A stretch of DNA of 64,000 bases from Rhizobium sp. R634 (GCF_002211305.1 NZ_LOKW01000003.1:217918-281917), one strand, 5' to 3'. Counted from the first letter of the stretch, positions 54,026 through 63,696 are shown. The notes: generated from the sequence alone by a model not told the origin. Made by a program: numbers and translations.

Positions 54026-56320
54026 ATGAATCAGATTTCGAAACAAGTCTTTGCGACGGGCAGCGCGTTGGATCTGAGGTCCGGCAATATTCCCTCCGCT
54101 GCTCCTTCGGACGAGGCGAAGACCGACCTGTGTCTCTCCGCGATCAATGAGGCGGTCGAGAATCTCCGCAGGCTGAGCGGTGCCGGCTCTCCGCCGGCCG
54201 ATCGCAGCAAAAAGACGGCAGAAATTGCGGCAGGCGAGACAGCCGATAGCGAACAGCCAGGCACGGCACAGGCGTCCATCCCGCAAAAGACGGTGGCGCC
54301 GGCAGCATCGGCTGTGGAAACGGCGCGCCCCGCTCCGGCAGTACAGACGCCGGCGGCGGAACCGCTGGAAGCACGCGCCCAGCCACAAAATGAAGCGAGA
54401 GCGGCACCCGAACTGCCGGGAGAGAATACCGAGCTCAAATCGAGCCCGGCGATGCCGTTCGGCAAGACCATCGAAGGCGAGAGCGGCCCTGTCGGCAAAA
54501 ACGACCGGCGCGTCCGGGCGGGGGGCGGCGGAAACGGCAAGGATACCGATCTCGGTGGGGGCGGCGGGGGAGGAGGCAGTGGCGGCGGATTTCACAAGCG
54601 TAGCGAGCCTGTGAATTTCGCCGCCAGCCTCGCGCGCGGCATCGCGGCAGTCCGAAAGAACATGGCGATCGTGATGACGTTCACGATCGCCATCAACGTG
54701 CTGCTGCTGGCGATCCCGCTTTATCTGTTCCAGATATCCGACCGGGTGCTGACCAGCCGATCCATCGATACTCTCGTCATGCTCTCGGTCGCCGTGCTCG
54801 GCGCCGTATTGCTGCAAGCCTTCATGGATTCCGTGCGGCGATTCATCCTGATGCGCACCGCCGTTGAGCTCGAAGTGCAGCTCGGCGCGCCAATCCTCAG
54901 CGCCGCGGCAAGGGCATCGCTCCACGGCAGCGGCAAGGACTACCAGACGCTGCAGGATCTGCAGTTGCTGCGCGGTTTCGTGACGTCCGGCACGCTGATC
55001 GCCTTTCTCGACGCGCCGCTGATGCCGTTTTTCGTGGTCGTCGTCTATTTCGTCCACCCGCATCTCGGCATCATCATCTTAACCTGCTGCGCGGTGCTTT
55101 TCCTCATCGCCTATCTGAACCAGAAGTTCACGGCGCGGCAATTCGCCGAATCTAACGGCTATCTCAGCCGCGCGAATTTCCATCTCGATTCCATGTCGCG
55201 CAATTCGCAGATCATCAATGCCATGGCGATGATCCCCGAGGCGGTGAAGATGTGGGGCCGGGAGACGGCGGGATCGCTGAAATCGCAAGTCGAAGCGCAG
55301 GACCGCAACATCATCTTTTCCGGTATCTCGAAGGCCTGCCGTATGGTGACGCAGGTGACGCTGCTCGGCTGGGGGGCGCATCTGTCGCTCTCCGGCGAAC
55401 TGACCGGCGGCATGGTCATCGCGGCCTCGATCATCTCGGGACGGGCGCTGGCGCCGATCGAAGGCGCGATCGAAGGCTGGCACCAGTTCAACAAATCGGC
55501 CGCCGCCTATGGCAGAATCAAAAGCCTGCTGCTGAACTCGCCATTGAATTTCCCGCGCCTGCGGCTTCCCAATCCCGAAGGCCGGCTCGATGTCGAACGC
55601 ATTCTCTTCGTGCCGCCGCCGCAGAAGAAGGTCATTCTCAACGGCATCTCCTTCTCGCTCAAGAAGGGGGAATCGCTGGCGATCATCGGCAATTCCGGTT
55701 CGGGCAAAACGACGCTCGGCAAGATGCTCGTCGGTTCCATCGTTCCGACATCGGGGAATGTGCGCCTGGACCTGATGGATCTGCGCAACTGGGACCAGCG
55801 TCAATTCGGCGAAAGCATCGGCTATCTGCCGCAGGACGTGCAGCTCTTCCCCGGAACGATCAAGGCAAATATCTGCCGCATGCGCGACGACGTTGAAGAC
55901 CACCAGATCTACGAGGCCGCCGTGCTCGCCGATGTGCACGAGCTCATCGCCAGCTTCCCGCAGGGCTACGAGACCATGGTCGCGGCCGACGGCGCTCCGC
56001 TTTCCGGCGGCCAGAAGCAGCGTATCGCGCTGGCGCGCGCCTTCTTCGGCAATCCGAAATTCGTCGTTCTCGACGAGCCGAATTCGAACCTCGATACCCA
56101 GGGCGAGGCAGCGCTTGCCAAGGCGCTGCTCCACGCCAAGAAGCAGGGCATCACCAGCGTGACGATCACCCAGCGCCCCGCCCTTCTCCAATGCGTCGAC
56201 AAGATCCTCGTGCTCAAGGACGGGACGGTCGCCATGTTCGGCGAGCGGATCGAGGTGCTGCAGGCGCTTTCCAAGAACAACAGCAATAACGGCCAGCCGG
56301 TGCCGCGCATCGAGGGATGA
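54026..56320 (+). CDS. Type I secretion ABC transporter with long N-terminal extension
   Basis: A 764-residue PrtD/PrsD-type exporter. Residues 1-200 are disordered, rich in Ala, Pro and Glu, ending in a glycine run (GGGGGGGGSGGG) before the membrane domain. Six membrane helices start near MAIVMTFTIAINVLLLAIPLYLF split at about residue 212. The ATPase has Walker A GNSGSGKTT (about 555), Q-loop LPQDVQLFPGT, signature LSGGQKQRIALARA (about 658) and Walker B FVVLDEPNSNLD. The H-loop histidine is replaced in TITQRPALL. Of three consecutive ATGs (54020, 54023, 54026) the last has AAGGA at proper spacing. It overlaps the HlyD gene by 4 bp. Confidence 0.92.
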   Translation: MNQISKQVFATGSALDLRSGNIPSAAPSDEAKTDLCLSAINEAVENLRRLSGAGSPPADRSKKTAEIAAGETADSEQPGTAQASIPQKTVAPAASAVETARPAPAVQTPAAEPLEARAQPQNEARAAPELPGENTELKSSPAMPFGKTIEGESGPVGKNDRRVRAGGGGNGKDTDLGGGGGGGGSGGGFHKRSEPVNFAASLARGIAAVRKNMAIVMTFTIAINVLLLAIPLYLFQISDRVLTSRSIDTLVMLSVAVLGAVLLQAFMDSVRRFILMRTAVELEVQLGAPILSAAARASLHGSGKDYQTLQDLQLLRGFVTSGTLIAFLDAPLMPFFVVVVYFVHPHLGIIILTCCAVLFLIAYLNQKFTARQFAESNGYLSRANFHLDSMSRNSQIINAMAMIPEAVKMWGRETAGSLKSQVEAQDRNIIFSGISKACRMVTQVTLLGWGAHLSLSGELTGGMVIAASIISGRALAPIEGAIEGWHQFNKSAAAYGRIKSLLLNSPLNFPRLRLPNPEGRLDVERILFVPPPQKKVILNGISFSLKKGESLAIIGNSGSGKTTLGKMLVGSIVPTSGNVRLDLMDLRNWDQRQFGESIGYLPQDVQLFPGTIKANICRMRDDVEDHQIYEAAVLADVHELIASFPQGYETMVAADGAPLSGGQKQRIALARAFFGNPKFVVLDEPNSNLDTQGEAALAKALLHAKKQGITSVTITQRPALLQCVDKILVLKDGTVAMFGERIEVLQALSKNNSNNGQPVPRIEG

Positions 56321-57675
56321 ACGATATGGGACGGAAAAAACAGGAGACGGCAGGTTCGTCGCAGCTCGAATGGTATAGCGACGTGCCGCGTTCGATCCGC
56401 CTGCACAGCATCGTCGGCCTGACGGTTCTCTTCACCTCGTTCGGAGGCTTCGGCTTCTGGGCCGCGACCGCGCCGCTTGCCTCGGCGATCATCGCGCAGG
56501 GAAGCTTCGTCGCGACCGGCAACAACAAGATCGTCCAGCATCTGGAGGGCGGCATCATCAAGGAGATGCGCGTCAGCGAAGGCGACACGGTTAGGGAAGG
56601 CGATATCCTGCTGACCCTCGATCCGACCGCATCGCACTCGAACGAGCGGATGCTGCAGCTCCGCCGCCTGCGCCTCGAGGCTGTCGTCGCGCGTCTGCGC
56701 GCCGAAGCGCAGGGTATCAAGCAGTTCCACATTCCCGACATCGTCATGAAGGAATCGAGCGATCCCGATATCTACGCAATCATCCAGAGCCAGAACGTCG
56801 TCTTTCACAGCAAGCAGATCAAGCTCGAAGAGCAGCTCAACCTGATCGAGAAGAACATCAAGTCGCTGGAATATCGCTTCGAAGGCTATAAGGGCCAGCG
56901 GGAATCCTTCGAAAGGCAGCTGGCGCTGCTGACCGAGGAACGCGATGCCAAGGCCCGGCTGGTCAAGGTCGGCTATATGCGCAAGACGGATCTCTTGGCG
57001 ATCGAGCGGGCGATCGCCGATGCGATGGGCGACATTTCGCGTCTCAACGGCGAGATCAACGAGAGCGAGGCTGAGATCGCCAAATTCCGCCAGGAAGCCG
57101 TCATCGCCGTCAACTCCAACAAGCAGGCCGCACTCGATGCGCTCGAAACCGCCGAATCCGATCTGGACAGCGTACGCGAGCAGATGCGCGAAGCCGCCGG
57201 CGTGCTCGAGCGCACCATTATCCGCTCGCCGGTATCCGGCACGGTGGTGCGCTCCTATTTCCATACCGCCGGCGGCGTCATCACCACAGGCAAGCCGATC
57301 ATGGAAATCCTGCCGGCGCATGTGCCGCTGATCTTGGAAGCACAGGTACTGCGCACTTCCATCGATCAGTTGCGCGAAGGCGAAACCGCCTCGATCCGCC
57401 TGACGGCGCTCAACCGGCGCACGACGCCGGTTCTGGAAGGCAAGGTGTTCTACGTCTCGGCCGATTCGATCGAGGAGAATGCGGGGATGTCGGTCAAGGA
57501 CGTCTATATCGTGCGCGTCGAAATACCGGATTCCGAGATTGCGCGGGTGCATAATTTCCATCCCGTTCCCGGCATGCCGGCCGAAGTGCTGATCCAGACC
57601 TCGGAACGCACCTTCTTCGAATATCTGAGCAAACCCATCACCGACAGCATGTCCCGGGCTTTCAAGGAACGCTGA
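56317..57675 (+). CDS. Type I secretion membrane fusion protein (HlyD/PrsE type)
   Basis: A 452-residue adaptor. One N-terminal membrane helix (VGLTVLFTSFGGFGFWAAT) is followed by the lipoyl half VQHLEGGIIKEMRVSEGDTV then REGDILLTLDP. Long coiled-coil hairpins (about 110-290) lead to the second lipoyl half (RSPVSGTVVRSYFHTAGGVI), a beta-barrel, and the family C-terminus (GMPAEVLIQTSERTFFEYLSKPI). It couples the ABC exporter to a TolC-like outer-membrane channel, which is not encoded here. The ATGA overlap with the exporter gene shows a tight operon. Confidence 0.94.
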   Translation: MNDMGRKKQETAGSSQLEWYSDVPRSIRLHSIVGLTVLFTSFGGFGFWAATAPLASAIIAQGSFVATGNNKIVQHLEGGIIKEMRVSEGDTVREGDILLTLDPTASHSNERMLQLRRLRLEAVVARLRAEAQGIKQFHIPDIVMKESSDPDIYAIIQSQNVVFHSKQIKLEEQLNLIEKNIKSLEYRFEGYKGQRESFERQLALLTEERDAKARLVKVGYMRKTDLLAIERAIADAMGDISRLNGEINESEAEIAKFRQEAVIAVNSNKQAALDALETAESDLDSVREQMREAAGVLERTIIRSPVSGTVVRSYFHTAGGVITTGKPIMEILPAHVPLILEAQVLRTSIDQLREGETASIRLTALNRRTTPVLEGKVFYVSADSIEENAGMSVKDVYIVRVEIPDSEIARVHNFHPVPGMPAEVLIQTSERTFFEYLSKPITDSMSRAFKER

Positions 57676-57788
57676 CCGTGCTTCACCCGAGCGGTCCGAA
57701 AATCTCACGGACCATCGGCGGTTCTGATATAATGGCGGCAGCATCCCTGTCGGGATGGGTCGTCCCCCTACGGGGAGAAAGGTCGAGC

Positions 57789-58280
57789 ATGGCGGCGATG
57801 TCCGATGTCCTGTTGCGGGTCGGCCGCCTGAACTATGTCTGGACGAACACCGAAAGCCTGCTGATCTATATCATCGCCCATCTTCTCAAGGTCGAGAAGG
57901 ATGCGGCCATCGTCGTGTTCCTGACGCTCAATACGACGCGCGCCCGGATAGATCTGGTCGAACGGCTTGCCAAGCTCGCTTCGACCTCCCCAGGCGACCG
58001 AAAAACGATCCTTTCGGCCATGTCGCGGCTGAAGAAGGAATCCAAGACGCGCAACAAATACAATCACTGCATCTATTCCTTCGACGAGAGGGGAGACATA
58101 TCGAGCACGCAGCTGATGCGGCTCGTCGAGGACGACAAGGAGATCCGCTACGGCAAGATCGAGCAGATGGACGAGCGCGAGATCGAACTTCTGGAAAAGT
58201 CGATCGCCGAAATCGTTGCCATCAGCCGGACGCTCTGGGCCTTCATTCATGCGAGCACGCGGTTATCGGGAGAGCTTTGA
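57789..58280 (+). CDS. HEPN-like hypothetical protein (163 aa)
   Basis: A 163-residue all-helical protein, not assigned to a named family. RNKYNH near residue 98 matches the Rx4H pattern of HEPN-type proteins, set after long helices (NTESLLIYIIAHLLKVEKDA, ARIDLVERLAKLA). I choose the ATG at 57789 because GGGGAGAAAGG lies just upstream; a GTG at 57678 right after the HlyD stop would add 37 poorly structured residues. It follows the secretion genes on the same strand. HEPN proteins may be RNases or purely structural; nuclease activity is only a hypothesis here. Confidence 0.6.
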   Translation: MAAMSDVLLRVGRLNYVWTNTESLLIYIIAHLLKVEKDAAIVVFLTLNTTRARIDLVERLAKLASTSPGDRKTILSAMSRLKKESKTRNKYNHCIYSFDERGDISSTQLMRLVEDDKEIRYGKIEQMDEREIELLEKSIAEIVAISRTLWAFIHASTRLSGEL

Positions 58281-58480
58281 AGGCGGTCCGCGCTGCGCTA
58301 CCGCATTGAATCCCCACGCGATCTTCCTCGACAGAACTGCGGCTTCCCGGTTTATGCGCCGGCTAAGGAATAATCCTATTTGAGCGATGCAAATCACCCG
58401 GAGGGTTTATTTGACGATCGGTGTTTCCCACTAGAATGAAACCTTCCCGAGTGTCGTATGCGGTATTGGGAGGGGGCAGC

Positions 58481-60133
58481 TTGCGCATAGATATCATCGA
58501 CACCATCGCCGGTTTCGAGGCGATACGCGACAATTGGGATCAGGTCTTCATGGACGATCCCGATGCGCAGCATTTCCTTTCCTGGACCTGGCTCAAGAAT
58601 TATCTCTCGCGCCGGCGCCGCTGGTTCATCCTGGCGCTGCGCGAGCGCGAGCCTGACGCACCCTATGTCGCATTCTTTCCGCTGCGGCTCATCACGCATC
58701 TGAACGAGAAGACGGGGCTCTTCTACGACGAGATTATAATGGCCGGGAATTTTTCGGCCGATTATACCGGCTTCATCGCCCGGCCGGATTACGAGCATCA
58801 TGCCATTGCCGGCTTTGCCTCATTCCTCAAACATCAGAACTGGACCGAGCTGAAACTCGAATATTTCTGCGGCCCTGCCGGCCGGCGCGAGAAGATGATC
58901 CAGGCGCTGCAGGGGCCGGAGGTGACCTTCCGCGACAGTTCGCCCAAGAACAGCGAGAATATCGACAACACGATCTGCCCCGTCGTTTGCCTGCCGGCAA
59001 GCTTCGACGACTATCTCGAGCAGCGCATGAGCAGCCAGGCGCGCCAGAAGCTGCGGCGGTTCCTACGCAAGGTCGAAGGGGACGATATCTATCGGATCAC
59101 GATGGCAACCGCCGAAACCATCGACCGCGACCTCGACATCCTCTTCAATCTTTGGCGGATCAAGTGGAGCGCCCGCAAAGGCGCCGAGCGGACCGAGCGG
59201 CTGATCATCACCACGCGCGAAATGCTGATGGACTGCTTCAACAGCGGCAATCTCGACGTGCCGGTCTTCTGGCATGGCGACCAGCCGCTCGGTGCACTGG
59301 CAAATATCGTCGACCGGCAGAAGAAGGCCATCCTGTTTTACATCACCGGACGCGACGAAAACTGGAAGACGCCATCTCCAGGTCTCATCCTGCACGGCTA
59401 CTGCATCCGGCGAGCGATTGAAGGCGGCTTCAAGACCTATGACTTCCTGCGTGGAAACGAACCCTATAAATATATGTTCGGCGCGGAGGAAAGACGGATC
59501 AGCTGCACCCTGTTCCGCACCCGCAACGGCCTGAACCTGCACGGCGTGCTCAACCCGCGCAGCATCCGTTTCGTCTACGGGCAGGCGCTTGAGATGTATC
59601 GCAACGGAGCCCGAGGCAAGGCGGAGATCGCCTTCAACCAGGTGCTGCAATCCTCTCCCGGCCATGCCGGAGCGGCATTCGGGATTGCCAACCTGCTGTT
59701 CGACCGGGGCAGGCTGACGGAGGCGCTGAGCGCCTACAAGGCGCTCGTCGAGCGGGCGTCCGATCCGACGCCGATCCGGATGCGGCTTGGCGACACGCAG
59801 CTTGCCCTGCGCCAATACGACCAGGCCGCAGAGACGTTCCGGCAGATTGTCGAGACGGGACCGCATCTCGTCGAGGCGCATTACAAGCGCGGGATCGCCC
59901 TGGCAGCCAGCAAACGGCTGGAGGAAGCGGAGACGGTCTTGGCTGCGATCTGCGAGGTGCATTCGGACGACCCGACCGCGCTCGAGTACGCCGCCAAGGC
60001 GGGCGCTGCGCTCGAACGCATCCGCGCAGCCGCCGAGCCTGCCACGCATAAGACGGATATCCTGCCGCAATCCATCGTGCGCTGGAATCGAGGTCGCCAT
60101 TTCACCGAAAAGCGCCGGCCGCGCCTGCATTGA
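58481..60133 (+). CDS. GNAT acyltransferase (BioF2/CelD-like) with C-terminal TPRs
   Basis: A 550-residue two-part protein. Residues 1-360 form a double GNAT-like domain of the CelD/BcsL type (DPDAQHFLSWTWLKNYL, SSQARQKLRRFLRKVEG, PGLILHGYCIRRAIEGGFKT, YDFLRGNEPYKYMFG). Residues about 375-520 are TPR helices (GKAEIAFNQVLQSSPGHAGA, YDQAAETFRQIVETGPHLVE). The TTG at 58481 is my preferred start because GGGAGGGGGCAGC precedes it and the conserved domain begins there; a GTG at 58421 and an ATG at 58436 lack close ribosome sites. Such acyltransferases occur in polysaccharide clusters. It could modify a surface polymer or secreted protein; this is inference from position. Confidence 0.8.
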   Translation: MRIDIIDTIAGFEAIRDNWDQVFMDDPDAQHFLSWTWLKNYLSRRRRWFILALREREPDAPYVAFFPLRLITHLNEKTGLFYDEIIMAGNFSADYTGFIARPDYEHHAIAGFASFLKHQNWTELKLEYFCGPAGRREKMIQALQGPEVTFRDSSPKNSENIDNTICPVVCLPASFDDYLEQRMSSQARQKLRRFLRKVEGDDIYRITMATAETIDRDLDILFNLWRIKWSARKGAERTERLIITTREMLMDCFNSGNLDVPVFWHGDQPLGALANIVDRQKKAILFYITGRDENWKTPSPGLILHGYCIRRAIEGGFKTYDFLRGNEPYKYMFGAEERRISCTLFRTRNGLNLHGVLNPRSIRFVYGQALEMYRNGARGKAEIAFNQVLQSSPGHAGAAFGIANLLFDRGRLTEALSAYKALVERASDPTPIRMRLGDTQLALRQYDQAAETFRQIVETGPHLVEAHYKRGIALAASKRLEEAETVLAAICEVHSDDPTALEYAAKAGAALERIRAAAEPATHKTDILPQSIVRWNRGRHFTEKRRPRLH

Positions 60134-60262
60134 AGAAGTTTCGTCTGTTGCCTAGCTGCGTTCGGGCGGTTGCGGACGCATTTTGCCATGGTCTTTGATT
60201 TTGCGCTGCGATCGTTGTTAAAAGAAGCGTGAGCCTATTTTTGCAACTGCTCAGCGAGAACG

Positions 60263-63200
60263 ATGCCGGTGAATATTGATGGCGCCGAAAAGGAACGGCT
60301 TCTGGCCGTTCTCGATTTCTGGCACAAGATCGAATTCTTCATTCCCTACGATCTCTCCAGTCGTATCGTCTCCAGCGAAGGCAAGAGCGTTTTCTGGCTG
60401 CATGCCGGGACGCTCGAGGATGACGGCGCAGCGCTCAGGCGTCCGGTGATCCCAGAGGAAAAGCAGATTGCGGGCTTTACCCTGTTCCTTGGCGTTTTCA
60501 GCAAATCCGAGATTGCCGAGGCGCGCAGATACTTCGACGGCGCTGCAGACGACATCAGCGAATATGAGGACGCCGAACGCAGCGATCTCGATGGGGACAC
60601 CTGCTTTGCCAGCCTGCAGCTCAACCCGGCCGGCCAGCCGATTTTCGAAACATTCTGCATTTCCACGCTTCCCTGGGCTTTGGGGCGGGTGCGGAAATCC
60701 GGCCTTTCCTCGCTCAGCTCCGAAGCCTTTGCCGACGGCAAGCGGCAGCTCCTAGAACTGCTTCAAAACTTTCGAGCGCAGCGCCGGCTGAGTTCCTCTT
60801 CCGAAGACATGCCCGATCAACCGATCGAGGCCGGCGAGATCCTGACGCTCCATCAAATGCTCTGCGATTGGGCCGGCTTTGCATCGCAGCAGGAAAAGCC
60901 CATCGCCGCCGTCGAAATACGCTACCGGGACAAGCTGGAAAAACCCGAAGTGATCGCCTTGCCGGCGCCGCAAGACAGCAATGCGCTGGATGCCGCCGAG
61001 GAGGAGGAGATTGCAAGCGCTGAGGAAGAGATCGGCATCCTGAACAGCTTCTTCATCGAGGACATCGAGCAAGCGATGGCGAGCGTCAAACTGGGCGATA
61101 TCCCTGAACCGCTCCGGCGTTTTCTCACGCCGCTTGCGCAGGAGAAGCGGATCGACCTCTATTCGGAGGAGGGGCGCCGCGCCATTGTCCGCGCTCTGCA
61201 TCCCGGCAATCTCAACCGCGGACGATGGCTGAGCGAGCCTCATCATGCGATGAGCCTGATGCAGCAGTTCGCGATCAATTCGGCGATCGGCGAGCTATCG
61301 GAAACCGGCCTCTTCTCGGTCAACGGCCCGCCGGGTACGGGGAAAACGACGCTGCTGCGTGATATGTTTGCGGATAATATCGTTCGGCGCGCCCGTGTCC
61401 TCGCCTCCCTGAAGACGGCGCGCGACGCCTTCGACGGACCGCCGCGCCGCGTCATCTTCACAGACCGGAGTACCGCTTCGATATCGACGCTAATCCCGGC
61501 CCTTGCGGGATTCGAAATGGTCGTCGCCTCGTCCAACAACGCCGCCGTCGAAAATATCTCGCGCGATCTTCCGAAGCGAAGTTCGATCGCGAAGAGTTCT
61601 TCGTTCCGGTATCTACAGACGGTCGCGCACAAAATCGCCTGCCAGAAGGACAATGGCTCCGCCCTCAAACTTTCCGAGGATGACCGCCCATGGGGGCTGA
61701 TCGCCTGTGCGCTCGGCAACTCGCGGAATCGCAGGGCCTTCAAGGAACGTTTCGCATTTATGGAAATCGCCGACGGGCCAAGGCCCGGCTGGTCCGGCGC
61801 CGAAAAGCCGCAAACCATCTGGGAATGGCTGAAGGGCTATGACGGACCGGCATTCACCGAAGCATCGGCGGCGTTTCGTACCGCCGATAGCGCGGTTCGC
61901 GACAAGATCGGCCAATTTGAACGCTACGGCGCTCTTTATGGCGAGGTTGCATTCGTTTCGCAGGATGCATTCTGCCGGGAAGCGCTTGTGGCGGTGGAAG
62001 CCGCCGTAGCCGAAGTTCGACCGGCAAAGGAGCGATGCGACGGGCTCGCAGCCGAAATGCGCGAGGCCAAGGACGGATTGTCCCAGCTGAAGGAGGAGGA
62101 ACAGCTGCTCGACCGCAGTGCCCCGGCGTGGTGGGAGAGGTTGCTGTCGACCGGACCTGCCCGGCTGCATCGGCAGAATGTCGTCGGCAATGCCCGCAGG
62201 CAGCTGGAACTGCGCAAGGCCCTCGCCGCGTGCGAAAGCCAACTTGCCCGAAATCATCGGCCTGCATGGGAAAAGGCGTTGCGGAAGCAAGAACAGGCCG
62301 AGCAGACGCTGCGATCGCAACGTGAGATCTGGTTCAGGAAGAGAGAAGAGCTCGGTCGCCTGGGAGAAGCTCTCGGCCATCCCGCCTTGCCCCGGCGCCT
62401 CGCCGATCTTGAGACCGATCGGTTTCAGATCGACGGGCTGTGGCATCAGGACGAACTGGCCGGCCTGCGTTCGGCATTGTTCGAAGCGGCCTTGACGCTG
62501 CATGAGGCATGGCTTGCGGAGGTCGGCAGAAAGGGCGGAGGTTTTGGCGGAAACATCGTCGCCATCAGCAAGCTGCTGTCCAACAACAGTCCCGTCGATG
62601 GCGGACATATCGCGCCGATCTGGCAGAGCCTCTTCATGATCGTTCCGGTCGTCTCGACCACCTTCGCATCCTTCGCCCGGCAGTTCCGCGGACTCGGCGC
62701 CGCTTCAATCGGCTGGGTCTTCATCGATGAAGCCGGTCAGGCGGTGCCGCAGGCGGCGGTCGGAGCCTTGTCGCGGGCACGCCGCGCCATCGTGATCGGC
62801 GATCCCCAGCAGATCGAACCGGTCTTCACGCTTCCGAGCGCGCTCATCACCGCCGCCGCGGCTCTTTCGCCCCATACGGCGGCCGGGGAATATTCGCCGA
62901 ACAGGACGTCCGTGCAGATGCTCGCCGATGCCAACCGCTATGGAACGATCATCTCTGGTGAGGAAGCGGACGGGTTCTGGATCGGCAGCCCTCTCAGGGT
63001 GCATCGGCGCTGCATCGATCCGATGTTCAGCCTTGCCAACCGGATCGCCTATCAGAACAAGATGGTCTTCGGGCTCAAAGAGCGCCGGCCGGCCGGCGAT
63101 ACATCGCCATTTTACGGCGACAGCGCCTGGATCGACGTCAAGGGCAGGGTATCAGGCAAACAAAACGTTCAGGAACAGACGGACTTCATCGTCGATATCC

Positions 63201-63631
63201 TCACCGCCACCTATCGCCGCGACGGCGCGCTTCCGGATCTTTATATCATCTCGCCGTTCAAGGAGATCAAAAACAGCCTGAAGCAGGCTCTCGCCCGTGC
63301 AGCGTGGATCGATCCGGACGGCAACAGTCGCTCGCCACTAAAACTGTCGAAGTGGCTGCAGGAGCGCATAGGCACGGTGCATACGTTCCAGGGCAAGGAA
63401 GAAGACATCGTCTTCATGGTGCTGGGCGCCGACGCCGACCATCGGGGAGCGGCCAGCTGGGCCGCTTCAAAGCCGAACCTACTGAATGTAGCTCTGACGC
63501 CCGCCAAGCGCCGCTTTTACATCGTCGGCGATCGCAGCCTCTGGGAGGCGCTGCCTTACTTCAGGGAGACAGCGAGTGCCCCGGATACCATCAAGGTGGC
63601 CGAATTCCTCGCGCGGAATGGATTGGATTGA
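60263..63631 (+). CDS. Large SF1 (Upf1-like) helicase/ATPase
   Basis: A 1122-residue protein. Walker A GPPGTGKTT is near residue 354, Walker B FIDEAGQAVPQ near 819, motif III GDPQQIEPV near 846, GTVHTFQGKEEDIV near 1036, and motif VI ALTPAKRRFYIVGD near 1077. The large insertion between motifs I and II contains coiled coil (AKERCDGLAAEMREAKDGLSQLKEEEQ), and the N-terminal 330 residues form a separate unrecognised domain. Motif VI has Pro-Ala-Lys instead of the common Thr-Arg-Ala. Domain order is that of Upf1/Dna2-like helicases, seen in RNA metabolism and in some phage-defence proteins. No obvious partner genes. A terminator follows. Confidence 0.87.
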   Translation: MPVNIDGAEKERLLAVLDFWHKIEFFIPYDLSSRIVSSEGKSVFWLHAGTLEDDGAALRRPVIPEEKQIAGFTLFLGVFSKSEIAEARRYFDGAADDISEYEDAERSDLDGDTCFASLQLNPAGQPIFETFCISTLPWALGRVRKSGLSSLSSEAFADGKRQLLELLQNFRAQRRLSSSSEDMPDQPIEAGEILTLHQMLCDWAGFASQQEKPIAAVEIRYRDKLEKPEVIALPAPQDSNALDAAEEEEIASAEEEIGILNSFFIEDIEQAMASVKLGDIPEPLRRFLTPLAQEKRIDLYSEEGRRAIVRALHPGNLNRGRWLSEPHHAMSLMQQFAINSAIGELSETGLFSVNGPPGTGKTTLLRDMFADNIVRRARVLASLKTARDAFDGPPRRVIFTDRSTASISTLIPALAGFEMVVASSNNAAVENISRDLPKRSSIAKSSSFRYLQTVAHKIACQKDNGSALKLSEDDRPWGLIACALGNSRNRRAFKERFAFMEIADGPRPGWSGAEKPQTIWEWLKGYDGPAFTEASAAFRTADSAVRDKIGQFERYGALYGEVAFVSQDAFCREALVAVEAAVAEVRPAKERCDGLAAEMREAKDGLSQLKEEEQLLDRSAPAWWERLLSTGPARLHRQNVVGNARRQLELRKALAACESQLARNHRPAWEKALRKQEQAEQTLRSQREIWFRKREELGRLGEALGHPALPRRLADLETDRFQIDGLWHQDELAGLRSALFEAALTLHEAWLAEVGRKGGGFGGNIVAISKLLSNNSPVDGGHIAPIWQSLFMIVPVVSTTFASFARQFRGLGAASIGWVFIDEAGQAVPQAAVGALSRARRAIVIGDPQQIEPVFTLPSALITAAAALSPHTAAGEYSPNRTSVQMLADANRYGTIISGEEADGFWIGSPLRVHRRCIDPMFSLANRIAYQNKMVFGLKERRPAGDTSPFYGDSAWIDVKGRVSGKQNVQEQTDFIVDILTATYRRDGALPDLYIISPFKEIKNSLKQALARAAWIDPDGNSRSPLKLSKWLQERIGTVHTFQGKEEDIVFMVLGADADHRGAASWAASKPNLLNVALTPAKRRFYIVGDRSLWEALPYFRETASAPDTIKVAEFLARNGLD

Positions 63632-63696
63632 GGTGTCGAACTCGCTCTTCAAAACGGGATCCTGATCCAAAGCCGATTCAGCGTTCAAAAACGCCA

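Noticed and set aside
54144..54540. Alternative frames in the region encoding the exporter's N-terminal extension
   Set aside because: I considered that this region might hold a separate small gene. Third-position GC pattern and continuity with the membrane domain support a single exporter frame.
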